Positions 44,746 through 57,418 of a stretch of 64,000 nucleotides of DNA are shown in pieces. Position 1 is the first letter of the stretch, and each line of letters opens with the position of its first letter. The position numbers were made by a program, and so were the translations under genes. The notes beneath the pieces are model-generated. The model was not told where the DNA came from. It saw nothing but the letters and a program-made list of their open reading frames with translations, and ran no database searches. This DNA comes from Paraescarpia echinospica (lineage: Eukaryota; Annelida; Polychaeta; Sabellida; Siboglinidae): positions 16,581,680 through 16,645,679 of the forward strand of contig CM034536.1 in the NCBI GenBank assembly GCA_020002185.1, given 5' to 3'.

Positions 44746-47524
44746 ATGTTTTTGGTGCTAGCATGGTTCCTACAATTACTAAACCAACACGTATCACCCA
44801 TACATCTGCAACCCTTATTGATAATATTTATGTAAGACATACCAATTCAATTGTCCATTCTGGTATACTTTATAACGACATATCGGATCACTTGCCTATA
44901 TTTTGTTTAATTTGTAAACGGAAATCACCCAAACCATTACACGAGCCGCTTATTTTCAAACATAAGTCAGTTTCCGAATCATCTATCTATCATATAACTT
45001 CCGCTCTTAGAAAAATGTATTGGACTCACTTACATCGGTTAGATATAAATAATGCATTTAAAGGATATGTATGACCCAACTCCATAATTTTGTTGATTCC
45101 TTTGCCCCAGATAAAATTATTAAGATCAAATAAAAATATGTAATCAGGAATGAATGGATGACAAAAGGTCTAATGAAATATTCTACAACACCAGTAAACT
45201 TTATAGAAAATGTATTGGTAAGTCAAAGACACATTCCACTTACGTTCATTATACTAAGTACAGAAACCTTTATAATAAACTAAAGCATATTGCTAAAATA
45301 AGTTATTATTCTAACCTATTACACGAATTCAAGAATGATTCTAAAAAGACATGGCAGATATTTCGAACAATAATCGGGAAACAAAATGATAAATCAAGTA
45401 TCCCTACACATTTCAAGCTTAACACTAACTTAATTAATGACCCTGATCAAATTTCGAATACATTTTGTAATTTCTTTGAAAACATTGGACCGAGTTACGC
45501 TAAAGCAATCCCTAAGCCCTAAACCAATTTTACCGCATACCTAAACAAAAGCCAAGGTAAAAGTATGAATAGTATGTTTATGAATCCCACTGATGCAAGT
45601 GAAGTCAGCCAAATAATAAAGTCTCTTCAACCCAAGAAAAGTTGTGGGTCTGACAATTTAAGTCTGTACTTTCTAAAATAAATTGGTGAAGGAGTGTTTC
45701 TACCAATAGCTCTTCTGATAAACAAGTCTTTATGTTGGGGAATTGTACCAGACGAATTGAAAATTGCTAACACTATACCAGTCTATAAATCAAAAAGCTA
45801 AAATTGAATTCTGCAACTATAGACCCATATCTTTATTTCCCGCTGTTTCAAATATATTAGGAAGGATTGTATATAAAAGGACCTATACTTTTTTAAACAA
45901 ATAACATCTTGAATAATAACAAGTATGGTTTCCGATCGAAACATTCCACCATTAATGTGGCATCTACGTTAGTTTCTGACTTTTTAAATGCGTTAGAAAA
46001 AAGATTCAGTCATCAGTGTATTTCTTGATTTAAGTAAGGCGTTCGATACCAGACCATCAGATTTTATTACGTTAGTTAGATTACTACGGAATAAGGAGTA
46101 CCCCTCTTAATTGGCTCAGGAGCTATCTTACAAATGGAACACAATATGTAACGTGTAGCAACAGTGCTTCGCATCCAAAAAATATCACATTCGGTGTGCA
46201 GCAGGACTCTATTCTTGATCCATTTTTATTTATCTTGTACATAAATTATCTCCCCTTTTGTCTGAAACAAAGTAAAGCAATATTATTTGCTGATGACACC
46301 AGGGTATATATGACATAAATGACATAAGTAAAAGACTCACAGAGTATTAGCCGACTGGTTTCATACTAATAAGCTCTCATTAAATGTATCCAAATCAAAA
46401 TATATGTTTTTTTCTTGATCACGACATCTACTCAGTGAACAAATAACATTAAAGATGTCAGATCAGATAATTCAGCCTACCCATTGTGTAAACTTCCTAG
46501 GCCTTCTTATTGATAATAAAGTTGACTGGCATGAACACATAAATGTCTGCACACAAAAAACCTATGTTATAAATAAAGTTAACGCTTTCTTCCTGTAGAA
46601 TCCCTAATGACGATTTACTATGCATTAGTATATCCATATTTGACATATGGAATAATCCTTTGGGGATCTACACATAAAAGCTACAGAAACAAATTATTCT
46701 TTATGCAAAAAAAATGTTCGTAGTATTCTTCGAACTGCATTCCATGACTATACTCATCCCCAGTTAACACGGTTAAATGTACTAAAATATTTAAGGATAT
46801 TTATGAAATAGAAATTGCGAAATTTATGTATAATTATTGTCATAACAATCTGCCAGTGTCGTTATCTAATACTTTTACTCTAACCTGTGATATTCACAAT
46901 CATGACACAAGGCAACTTAGACATATTCGTTCAATTAGCAGTTCTACCCTACGATCATCAAATAGTTTATTATGCAATGGGCCGCTAGTATGGAATAATA
47001 TTTCGCTTGATATTCAAACTAAACCAAATATTACCAGCTTTGTATCTTCTCTAAAGTCATGTGTCTTAAAACACTATGTCTATGAAGATGCTACACCATA
47101 TTAAATGTGTTATCTCTCTTGTGTTTATATTATTTGATTAGTCTTAAACTGTTTATAAAAATACTACTACATATTACATTGTTATTACTGGATTGTTCGT
47201 CTGCAAACTAGCACTAGTGTTGTATATATGTTAAAAGAAAAAAATATTGTTAATTTTTGGGTCTACCAACCACGTCACTACTGTTATTATTTATGGTAGT
47301 TATGTCTGCTTGTAGATATAAACAAAGCTTGTTGCTATTACAACAATGCTACATTACCGTTATCAGTGGTTGGCAGCTACCAGTGGTTCAAGTTATATTG
47401 TTTCCAGTTACAACATTGTATATCTACTGGTAACAGCCTTGGCTCTGCTGCCAACCAGGAATTGTAAAGTTTGTATACGCTTTGTGTTTCATTTATCTTC
47501 TGTATTATACAATTCCGAAATAAA
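44746..47524 (+). mobile_element. 5'-truncated LINE inserted in the satellite
   Basis: The plus strand begins inside the endonuclease (TKPTRITHTSATLIDNIYV, NDISDHLPIF at 44,763-45,074). It continues with the linker (45,154-45,522, KTWQIFRTIIGKQND) and a damaged RT (FLDLSKAFDTR near 46,020, LFADDTRVYM near 46,295). The C-terminus is intact at 46,826-47,104 (GPLVWNNISLDIQ, FVSSLKSCVLKHY). The 3' end has an AATAAA (near 47,519) and a CTACCTACC tail. Satellite lies on both sides, so it inserted there. It is the same family as 1,199-3,790. Confidence 0.8.
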
Positions 47525-47870
47525 CCTACCTACCTACCCTAATTTCCCATAATTACCCACAATTATCCCGTAATTATCCATAATGATTGTAATGAGAACG
47601 ACCCGTTCGTTCTTTCATACACGCGCATACATACACACGCACCCCTCTAATATGAGGTACCGATCATTCTCCCTCTTACGCCTGCACCCGCTAGGTGAAT
47701 CCCTCATTACCCCTAATTACTTCATTACTCTTTAATTACCACTACGCATACTTAATTCCCCCTCATATACGTGTCCCACCTTCCCGCAGGAGGCACTACC
47801 TCCAATACATTCCACCAGGAGGCACTATATCCAATACATTCCGCCAGGAGGCACTAAATCTGGACACCTG
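47525..47870. repeat. AATTACCC satellite, second block, and 29-bp triplication
   Basis: Satellite units resume at 47,525-47,590 and 47,695-47,760. At 47,784-47,862 a 29-base unit (caggaggcactacctcc then aatacattcc) is repeated three times. Its ggaggc..tacctcc core also occurs in both arms of the fold-back element (near 41,537 and 43,937). Confidence 0.75.
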
Positions 47871-48052
47871 ACCACAATGACAGCCACCATCTTGGAATTT
47901 CACCATGGGTACTCCTGCTCCCTCTTCAATGGCGTATTACAAAACCCGATATAACTACTTAGGTCAATTATCCCACTGAAGACAAGCAATCTCACAATCT
48001 GTGTACAGTTGCAACATTTAAGTAAAACCAGTACCCTTTTATTTATGACTTG

Positions 48053-48446
48053 TCAGCGATCTACAGTAACGTATTTATCAAATCTTACAATCTTATTTTC
48101 AATAAAATCATATTCAGCAATCTTGAGTATGCTTCCAATTAACTCATGCACGCCTATGTGTGGCAACAATGTAGTATTCTGCAGATGTACAGTTTCCATG
48201 TTCATGAACACTTTTGCTTGGTGTAAAGTCCTCAAAAGTGCGTAATATCTGAAAACCATACACACTTTCGTATACCAGGATCCCGGTAGTGAAATAGTGA
48301 TTTATTTCCAGTAGCCTATAGCTGAAATCCATCTTTGTCATAACTGTATTTTCTTTTATACAGAGGTATCCAATCAATAAGACTGCAGTTAAGCTAACAA
48401 CGCCGCACGAAAATGCATAGAAATATATTGTGATGCTAATGTTCAA
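48053..48446 (-). CDS. Hypothetical membrane-protein-like ORF, frameshifted
   Basis: Not recognised. The minus strand has a hydrophobic start (AFSCGVVSLTAVLLIGYLCI), then a mixed segment, then changes frame near 48,225 and continues to a stop at 48,053. It could be an exon of a small membrane protein or a relic. No start or splice site was confirmed. Confidence 0.25.
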
Positions 48447-48486
48447 GCAGCGTCAATCAATGTGTCTGCTCAACTCGCATTGAATT

Positions 48487-48840
48487 TTACGAGACAGACG
48501 TGCTTCGCTTCAGCTTCTTCAGTCCTTGTCGATGGCTGATGACGACGAAGGTTGAGAGCACGACGAACCAGACAGTGAGACCAAACTCCCATAACGGCTT
48601 TATGAAGTTCATCGAATTATCTGCCAAAAACGAAAACATACATGGTACGAGTAAAGAACTGGAATCGGAACCAGAATCAAATTTATTTGACACAAAATTA
48701 TACAACAACATATTGTTGAAGTAAGCAGTTTTAAAAATGCCTATATAACGTGTTCTAAATGTAAATGCATATGACACCAGTAAAACAAGAATGACACTAA
48801 CTATATCGTAATTGACGAACACAGAAAATCTACAATTTGC
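48487..48840 (-). CDS. Hypothetical two-pass membrane-protein-like ORF
   Basis: Not recognised. Two hydrophobic stretches (IVSVILVLLVSYAFTF and EFGLTVWFVVLSTFVVI) flank a polar loop, and a basic tail (RQGLKKLKRSTS) precedes the stop, the layout of a small two-pass protein. A possible acceptor (aattgtag) lies at about 48,841. It is downstream of the collagen exons on the same strand but looks unrelated to collagen. Confidence 0.3.
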   Translation of the reverse strand, partial: ANCRFSVFVNYDIVSVILVLLVSYAFTFRTRYIGIFKTAYFNNMLLYNFVSNKFDSGSDSSSLLVPCMFSFLADNSMNFIKPLWEFGLTVWFVVLSTFVVISHRQGLKKLKRSTSVS

Positions 48841-50355
48841 TAAGGGCGATTAACAAAAAAATTCTGCTTGCAAGACCAAAGTCCATTAGTACCTTTATAC
48901 ACAACTGCATACATTTTCAATCAAAGCTTAAGAAAGTATTATTTTTAGAGCAGACATTTAAATAAAACTACATTATGTATAATACATTACATGGTACAAA
49001 ACAATAAAACAATAGTTATGCAAGTAACATATAATGGAATGGCATTTATTAAAGTTGCATTCCAAGATCTTCCATCTTCTAAAGACACAATTCCAATGAA
49101 CCAATATTCCCCATACGTAATGGATATCACTTTCCTAAACTGCACTGCGTTGGTTTCACATAACATGCAATTTTAATATAGAACAGTACAAAAGATTATA
49201 AGTATTATATCCGCGTGCCATACGTTTATAATTTATTATTGCCGCACAGGGCGACCGATTGTCAAAACCATCATATATCGTATAAAATACCAAATGCCAA
49301 AGGACATATATGATACCAAGTACTATAAAATATGTAAATATTCTTCGTGTTGTGCATGCATGCAGTGTGCTGGTCAAATGTGGTCGTCACACTACTATGA
49401 CAAGACAAATTCAAGGGTTTATACAGTTGCCCTCCACGCAATGCCGCTTTAGACATGTTTTAACCATTTAAATGCCTTTCCTGTAACTCGAAAACAGACA
49501 AATACATACAAACTCTACAGGTCGCTATGGTACGATGACGGAATTGTGGAATTTTACAAGAAATTTGTGCCCGAAATTTATTCATGTTTCATTCATTTGA
49601 AATGGAAGCTCTAAATGCGCACGACGCAATGTTTTCTAGCAGAAAGTCTCACGGGTAGGCTAATACATGATATATAATGCACATTATAAACACCTGTGTT
49701 AAATTTGTATTATTAATACATTTCTGTAATGTTTGGTCTTTTATACTCTACATGGGTAGGGTAATGCATACGGTGTCGCGTATACTATCGTCAACTTGAA
49801 TTACAAATGCAACTCCGCTATATGTGGCCTTCTATTGTTTAAAAGTAATTAAAATGTTCCATCTAACCTAATTAAAAACATTACTTTCTTAATATGTGCT
49901 ACACAGTTCCGATTACAGTCACTTGTCAAAACTGCTAGTAATACTGACAGGTGTAATTCGTACGTTTTATATGTTTGAAGTCGTACAGTCTTTATTATAA
50001 ATCATGGCTTTGCGGTCCTCATTTTATTTGTATATTTTTAATACCAGAATAAATGTGGGAAGGTATAATTCACATCAAGCTGCGTTTAAAAAATCCGAAA
50101 CAAGTCTCGCAATCTGGACCATGAAATGTTTAAATCAGAAACCAAAAATAATTTGTTATACACATACTTTCTTGGCAATAATACCTTATGTTGGTATGTT
50201 AACAGCATGGCGTTTTAACGATTGGCGAGTTCGCGATGTTCCTACATTCAAGATAACTCACTCACCGAATATCCTACTAATAATCACCATGCCTGTAACA
50301 GTATTGCATATACCTTATTTTAACTAAACACTAAAATTCAACAAAAGTTATTTAC
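48841..50355. other. AT-rich, no firm gene
   Basis: One minus-strand hydrophobic ORF (49,156-49,377, TYFIVLGIIYVLWHLVFY) resembles the ORFs before it in character only. Otherwise I see nothing. If the collagen continues, its C-terminal exons should be here or beyond, and I could not find them. Confidence 0.35.
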
Positions 50356-50437
50356 CTGCAGGGCAGTCTTTCCCTGAAGGCCCCACGGGACCTGTAACTC
50401 CAACGGTTCCGTTTGCTCCCATCTGCCCAAAGGGGCC
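50356..50437 (-). CDS. Collagen exon (82 bp)
   Basis: Acceptor cag at 50,438-50,440 and donor |gtaaat below 50,356. It encodes Gly-X-Y triplets: GPFGQMGANGTVGVTGPV then GPSGKDCPA, ending in phase 1. The Cys near the end suggests the edge of a triple-helical block. It is the most 3' of the four exons seen and part of one minus-strand gene encoding an extracellular matrix protein. Confidence 0.85.
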
Positions 50438-50659
50438 CTGGTGAATGAAACATATTGCATTTAAATGAATAAATATATTGAATGTGGCTACAAATGCATG
50501 CACACGCACTGTTGAATAAAACGTGTTTTATTTAAATGAATGAATATATTGATTGTTCATACACTACCTTTTACGCAGAGCAGAGACGGTTGAGGAGACG
50601 ATCAGTTGTACGAATGTATTTCCATTTAAATGCTCATTCGTATTTGAATCCATGCATGG

Positions 50660-51172
<513 letters not shown>

Positions 51173-51266
51173 CCCAACAAAAGGCAATTGAAGCACTAGG
51201 CTACGCATGTACCTTGTTAGATCCTTTACCACATCTCATTCAGTCGATCTATGTTACACGACTCAC

Positions 51267-51323
51267 CGTAGCACCGATAGGCCCTTTATGATAACCCGTC
51301 GGCCCTGTTGCTCCCGTGGCGCC
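51267..51323 (-). CDS. Collagen exon (57 bp)
   Basis: Acceptor gtttcag and donor |gtgagt. It encodes GATGATGPTGYHKGPIGAT. The triplet pattern holds except at GYHK-GPI, a natural-looking interruption that shifts the repeat. Phase 0 at both ends. Confidence 0.85.
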
Positions 51324-52194
51324 CTGAAACCAAACGGAGCTATATGTCCATAGTTAACATCAACCTTGTGATTGTGTTGTTAGTTTTCTCTTAATTATCT
51401 TACAAAGCACACTGTATATTCCACTACAATGGTGCGTAATGTTGTACCGATAACTTCCAGCAACCAATGCCCCATTTTACATCAATGTGCCGAACAGCAT
51501 TCCATGCGAACTTCGCCGTCGCTACTATTTGTCAGTAAAAATTCAGTGACAATAAAATCCGACATGCCACACTGAACACATTTCCAGCAAGCAACACGGA
51601 ACATTTTATTGTGGGAGGAAGATTGGGAGATTGCCATTTGAAAAATGATGCGCTTCAAATGGAAACATCCTGATAACGTGGACTTACGTAATTTCGAATA
51701 TATTAAACCATAAATTCGAACGAACAAGTCATAGAGACAAAAGAGAAACCTTGTCTAACTTGGCTTAAACCATCAACTTCGACATATTACTAAGCTAACT
51801 CGAGAGGCACAAGTGTATTGTCTCCCAGGTGCCATGGTTCAGTAGCCTCCTTCTATATTAATTATCTACCTTGGAATATTGGAGTTTGATACGCCAACTG
51901 ACAAGAAGGTATTATATATTTGTATCAGTTGACAACTTGAGCGGTCTTGTTTTAGCCAGGTGGAGCCACATGATCAAAATAACGTAATCGTTATATGCAC
52001 TGCCCTTATTTTCGCTGCAGCTTGGCCCATAGTGATGGGTGGATGTATGCTAGGATATGCTTACCAGTGAATTAATAGCACATTGTGGAATGCTGAAAAC
52101 AACCCGCAATTCTGAATGAATTCTAGACGCTGCATTAGTTCTGCGTTGTCTATACCACGAACCCTTTGCGTGTGGTTCGTTGTACAACGAATGC
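51324..52194. other. Collagen intron, no other gene
   Basis: Non-coding; nothing recognisable before the CR1 fragment. Confidence 0.5.
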
Positions 52195-52818
52195 TACCAT
52201 CCATTAGTTCTGATATGAAGGTTTCAGAGCAGTGCGGAATTGAAGCTTCATGGGGTTATCAAATCTTTGGATCAATTAGGCGAAATGTAGCTTACAAGGA
52301 AAAGAACTAATAATACCGCAGTACAAAACAATAGTTAGGCCTCATTTAAAATATTGTACACAAGCGTGGATGCCATATCGCAAGAAGGACATATATATTC
52401 TAGAAAGTGTACAGAGGAGAGCGACTAAAATTATACTGACCGATCGTAGTGACGAAATACGCCTGAAATAATGTGGTTTAACAACACTAGAGACAAGGAG
52501 ACTGACAGGAGATTAGATACAAGTTTTTTTAAATGTTGAATGGTTATGAAATGATTTTTTTATCAGTTAAGAAATATAGAAGGACTAGAGGACATGAAGT
52601 TACATTAGTAAAGGAGCAGTACAGACAATATATAAGAAAGATCTCATTTTCACAAAGGACTGTAAATGAATGGAACGGATTATCTGCTGATTGTGTGGAT
52701 GTAGCGTTGATATATTTAAAAGTAAAATCGACACATATCTCAGAAGGGCGGGATACATATCAATAAAAAAGATAAACCAAAAGGCTTCCGTTGTTACGTG
52801 TTAAATTTTGTTAAATAT
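52195..52818 (+). mobile_element. CR1 3' fragment in collagen intron
   Basis: The plus strand matches the C-terminal ORF2 of the CR1 family (SDMKVSEQCGIEAS, then RTVNEWNGLSADCVD) with several shifts and stops. It ends in the family's GTTAAATTTTG-type tail at 52,799-52,818, only 23 bases from the next collagen exon's splice boundary. Confidence 0.85.
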
Positions 52819-52841
52819 GCGCCGTGCAATGCCGTACTTAC

Positions 52842-52886
52842 CGTTTCTCCTCTTGGCCCTGTGATTCCGGTTGGACCCGTGCTACC
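52842..52886 (-). CDS. Collagen exon (45 bp)
   Basis: Acceptor atag and donor |gtaagt. It encodes five triplets, GSTGPTGITGPRGET. Exons of 45 bases in phase 0 are classic for collagen triple helices. Confidence 0.87.
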
Positions 52887-53699
52887 CTATCATAACAGAC
52901 AGCAAATTATACATGTATTTGCTTCTCCTTATCTCATTATTTCAATGGGTGATTCGGCATACGTAGCACAAAATTTGTGTATTCCGATTTAGAGTATGGT
53001 GAACAAAATTCAATCTCAAACAGAATTGCCTTGTTGAATTTATAATTAATTTCAATGTCGATGAACGCTGAATATAAGATATCATTATATATATATATAT
53101 ATATATATATATCAGCGTTCGACATATACGCTGACCCGGTGGTCACTGATCACCTATTTTGCCGTCGGGTCAGTCACTTTTTTGAGTTACTGGTCAATGT
53201 GACCGGCTACTTTTCTGGGGAAACATTTAACAGCAGTAGGTTCCATATGTATACATCAACTTATAGTCAAAACTGACTCCGGAAAAGGTTATTTGCAACA
53301 AAAGAATGCTTACAAACAAGCACTTTACAATCAGTATTACCCAATATCCTTAATCGCGAAACGGGGCGCTCACAAAAACACACACACACACACACATTAT
53401 AGTGATTTTCATAGTCGAAAAAGCACATGAAACAAACGTACGGTAATCTACTAATCTGTAGCCGCCATCATCATTTTAAACGTACATTTTGAAAACAACA
53501 TGTATTAATACAACATGACACATCAGAAGGTCACAATCTGGTAGCTGAACAATACTGAAGAATGCTACCACAGGAACATCATTTTCTTTGATACGTCTGA
53601 TATGTTATTTCGTGACTCCATAGCCGTCCATTTGGGGACTTCTGCTGGGTGCTGGAATTGGATGTCAAGAAAGAACTAGTCGTAGAGTAGGCTTGTAGG
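52887..53699. other. Collagen intron with (AT)n
   Basis: Non-coding. An (AT)n tract lies at about 53,084-53,112, followed by a stretch (cagcgttcgac onward) related in inverted orientation to about 59,720-59,815. Confidence 0.5.
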
Positions 53700-54336
53700 A
53701 ATGACAAATCCTACAAATACGACATACAAATACGCTATTACTGCAGTTGAGCACAAGAAGGCTGCTAAATCATCAACGAAAAGGCATTATTCATCAGCCT
53801 GTTGTCGGGTGTGTCTGTTGATATATCTACCAGTGAGAACGACGTGGTTTATGTCAGAACATATGTACATGGTCAAATGTATGTCTATTTGCTGGCTATG
53901 ATTGCATTAAAGAAAGCTGATGTCGAGGTCATATTTCAGGGTATCATAAAACACCTCTCAATGTAGTAACGGTTGACTCTGAGTCTGGACTTGTCAAGGG
54001 CATCTTTCAGGGTATCATAAAAAATATCTCGATATAGTAACGGTTGACTCTGAGTCTGAGCTAATGCCGTACACACGAAGACATGTCCGATGATATCATT
54101 TCCGTGCTTTGCCTAGTGCACTGTTTGAAGTTGGCCTATAAGAAGACCATAAAGCATTTCACGTTCTTCGACCGAATGCGTGTCGGTGGACAATTTCTTC
54201 ACCTTCGACCGCAAAAATGCTTTGAACAGGAGAAACCAGATGGTTGTCTTATGACGCGTCTGGCACTGGACAAGGTGTGGAAGGTTTATGTTGTCTATCA
54301 GCCATTAATTCTGGTCAGCATTGGCAAGTTATAATG
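53700..54336 (+). pseudogene. hAT/ZNF862-like protein fragment
   Basis: Decayed plus-strand coding. A stretch like VDISTSENDVVYVRTYVHGQ (about 53,815) then ALKKADVEVIFQGI, and after a short direct repeat HCLKLAYKKTIKHFTFF and ALDKVWKVYVV (54,083-54,334). Order and wording recall the hAT-derived ZNF862/KIAA1586-like family. A segment of about 65 bases (gtatcataaaa, gtaacggttgactctgagtc) is tandemly doubled at 53,935-54,060. Confidence 0.4.
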
Positions 54337-54385
54337 TTATATTTTAATTATTATGCTTAGAGGTTAACGCATATCTGACACATAT

Positions 54386-54599
54386 ATAGTGACTGCAATT
54401 CGCGTAGCGTGTAACAAGTTTAATAGAGCAATAGACGAACGGTAACTTACGATAATTGTAGGTTTGTTGACTCCCTCTATCACGACAAACACTGTATGTT
54501 CATTTATATATTCTCTACATATAAACAAACACTGTATGTTCATTTCTATAGTCTCTACATATAAACAAACACTGTATGTTCATTTCTATAGTATCTACA
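54386..54599 (-). repeat. 3' LTR (214 bp)
   Basis: Contains three tandem units of about 42 bases (acaaacactgtatgttcatt core) where the 5' LTR has two. Otherwise the two LTRs are nearly identical. Confidence 0.88.
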
Positions 54600-54645
54600 T
54601 ATACCTCGCGCCAGCTACATTGGTAGCGGTTTACAAAGAATTTTT

Positions 54646-55867
54646 TTAGAGACGATTAGGTCGTCGCACAGTTCTTTTGGGTCGACTATTGAGAGTTGGC
54701 CACTCGTCGGGGTCAAGTCCTGCGTTGGGTTGCATCTCTGTCACGGCGTCTGGGGCTGACTGCTGACGGCTGTCGTCACGCTCGTCTTCATAGAAAGGAC
54801 ACAGTCTGTCTATCGACGCGGTATCGTTTCGATGCTCCGTTCGAACACGGAACACCTTGGCCCAGCGGCGAAGCACACGAAACGGACCGGTATACTTCGG
54901 CTCCAACGAAGGCTGATGTTTTGTCCGCTCGCACCAGTACCTGCCGCGTGGTCCACAACTCCTGCGGTACGTTGGCACGTGTCTTCTCCTTGCCATGCCA
55001 TGGGTTTTCCGTGAATCGCTGGGCTGACATAGCCGATGCCAACTCCCTTCCGTACACTGACGCGTCGTTGATGTTGGCGCGTTGTACTACCAGCTGTCCT
55101 GGTAGTGCCGGCTGCTAACCCGTTACAAGGATCGATGACGAGACACCTGTGTCCAGGCTTGACGACGCGCGCAGACCGAGCATTACCCAGGGTATCTCAG
55201 CCATCCAATTCGTCTTGCCCAGAAGATGCATGCGCTCGACCTTGCCGTTATGCTGGGGGTGATAGCTGGAAGTGTGGTCGCGTGTGATTTCCATAAGTTG
55301 ACAAATCTCACGCCAGTGATCCGAGACGAACTGCGAACAGCGATCAGACATTATGATGTCCGGTATTCCCCATCTGGCAATCCACTGACGCACTAGCATT
55401 GTCGCACAGGCTTTTGAATTTGCAGCGTCACCATACATCGTCATCGGGAAAGCTTCTGGCCAGCCAGTCCATCTGTCGATCACGGTTAGGAGAGTGTGTT
55501 TCCCTTCGCATGCTGGATTCAGCGGACCGACTAGATCTACGTGTACGTGACTGAAGCGCTTAGTTGGTGCAGGCAAGCGCACCAGATATGTCTTTGCGTG
55601 AGTGTGAACTTTAGCCTTCTGGCAGGCTTCGCACGATCTTGTTCATTTTGTAATGTCCTTCCCAATGCCATGCCACCAGTAGGTCCGCGTAATCAGCATC
55701 ATACCAGCCTTGACCCCTGGGTGTGATAAGCGGTGTAGACTGTCAAATACGGCGCGTTGTAAGGACGTAGGAACGAGAACACGCGTATGGTTGGCGGTGA
55801 TATCCGCCCACACTTGTTTCCCGTGTTCGCACTCCACCAATCGAGGCATGAACTTGGACAACGACAT
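54646..55867 (-). pseudogene. Gypsy integrase
   Basis: The zinc domain begins at 55,867 (RLSHPGVKAGMML). The core is 55,582-55,115: Asp in HVHVDLVGPL, Asp in IIMSDRCSQF (the usual Gly after DR is Cys), Glu in HNGKVERMHL. After a break, the C-terminal GPF segment reads KYTGPFRVLRRWAKVFRV (54,996-54,646). It is split into three frames. Confidence 0.85.
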
Positions 55868-56727
55868 TCTGTGGTGCTTGATCCACTTCTGTAAGACACA
55901 TCACGTTCCTGTTCATCGCGCATTTGTTGAGCTGTCGGTAACTGAGGGACGGTCGTCGGCTGCTGCGCGAAAATGGCGTTGCATGCGCAGACCGATGAAG
56001 CACTGCTGTCACTTGATGTGGCGGAAGAGATGGTCGGGTCATCCTTGACGGGATTCAAATCAGAACATGCTACCGAACTGTCTACCGTCGTCGGTGTCGT
56101 TGCCGGAACAAACGTCGGTGCGTTGAGTTGTCGTCGTATTAGGTCACATTGCTTATGGAGCAGGGACAAAAACGTATCGTCGACCAACACATCGTCAGCC
56201 AACGCTTGAGGTGACCCTTCGTCAGGCAGTGAATCCTCCAACAAATTGTTGTCTGAAGCGGTGTATATGTGATGTATAGCGACATCGTTATTCGGCTGTA
56301 ACGTGATGCGTGACAAGGTGTCAGCAACGACATTCCGCTCGCCCTTCAAGTAGTACAGCTGATCAACGAACTGCGCGATCTTGAGCAGATGTCGCCGTGG
56401 AATCGGGAGCGCCATATCTGCCTTCTTTGTCAGCGAGCCGACGAGAGGCAGGTGGTCGGACCGGACGACAATCGGCTGGCCTTCCAGATAGGACCGGAAC
56501 TTGTCCACTGCGTACGACACGGCTATGAGTTCTCGGTCGGTGGCTGAATAGCCGCACTGCGCTTTATTCAGCTGCTTGCTCCAGAAGCTCAGTGGCTTCC
56601 ACATGCCACGCTGGAATTGCATGAGAACAGCGCCGATTGCTGTGTTCGACGCGTCACACCAGATTTCAGTTGGAGCAGACGGCAACTGATGAACAAGTAG
56701 AGTTGCGTTCGCGACCGCGTCTTTCAT
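55699..56727 (-). pseudogene. Gypsy RNase H
   Basis: One frame with EIWCDASNTAIGAVLMQF (Asp), SATDRELIAVSYAV (Glu), IVVRSDHLPLVG (Asp) and VVADTLSRI (Asp), then a long Ser/Thr-rich linker to integrase. It is separated from RT by a stop near 56,926. Confidence 0.85.
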
Positions 56728-56925
56728 GGAAGCAAATGCTTGATCGTGTATCGGAAGCCAGGCCTCGTCGAACGCCTTTTGCCTCGATATGTTTTTGAGC
56801 TTGGCTAGCGGTGCGATCTTTCCTGACGCGTATCGTACAAAACGATGGAAGACAGCACAGATGCCCAGAAAACGCTCTAGGTCCTTGGGTGTCTTGGGTA
56901 CTGGGTATCTCTTGACGACTTCTAC

Positions 56926-57418
56926 TCAGTTTGCTGGGTTCGAAATTCCGCTGGAATCCACGAAGTGTCCGAGAAACGTGAGCGACGTCCGACCCAGTTG
57001 GCATTTCTTCTTGTTGAGAAGGAGACCCTTTTCCTTAATTCGCTGGAAGAGGCTGAGCAAGTCTCGAATGTGATCCTCCTTCCCATTGCTGCCAATGATG
57101 ATATCTTCCATGTAGATGAAACAAGCAAATGGAAGGTCGCGCAGAAGCTGGTGGACATTACGCTGACAACACTGAGCCGCATTTTTCAGTCCGTATGGCA
57201 TCCGCAAGAATTTAAATAGACCAATGGTTGTTATAATGGCCGTTTTCAGTTGGGACGCCTCGTCGACACGAACTTGCTGAAAGGCTTGGCGCAAGTCGAT
57301 TTTGCTGAAGATGTTGCAGCCTGCAAGCAGCTCAATGAAGCTCGCTAGCGCGGGAAGAGGATATCTGTCCAATTTCGTCATCGTGTTCAAACGACGAAAG
57401 TCACCGCATATGCGCCAT
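56926..57418 (-). pseudogene. Gypsy reverse transcriptase core, stop codons
   Basis: Blocks TKLDRYPLPALASFIELLAG, FSKIDLRQAFQQVRV, FLRMPYGLKNAAQ and FIYMEDIIIGS are visible. The active site YxDD is changed to YMED, which should abolish catalysis. A TAA at about 57,418 separates it from the protease frame and a TGA ends it at 56,926. Confidence 0.87.
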
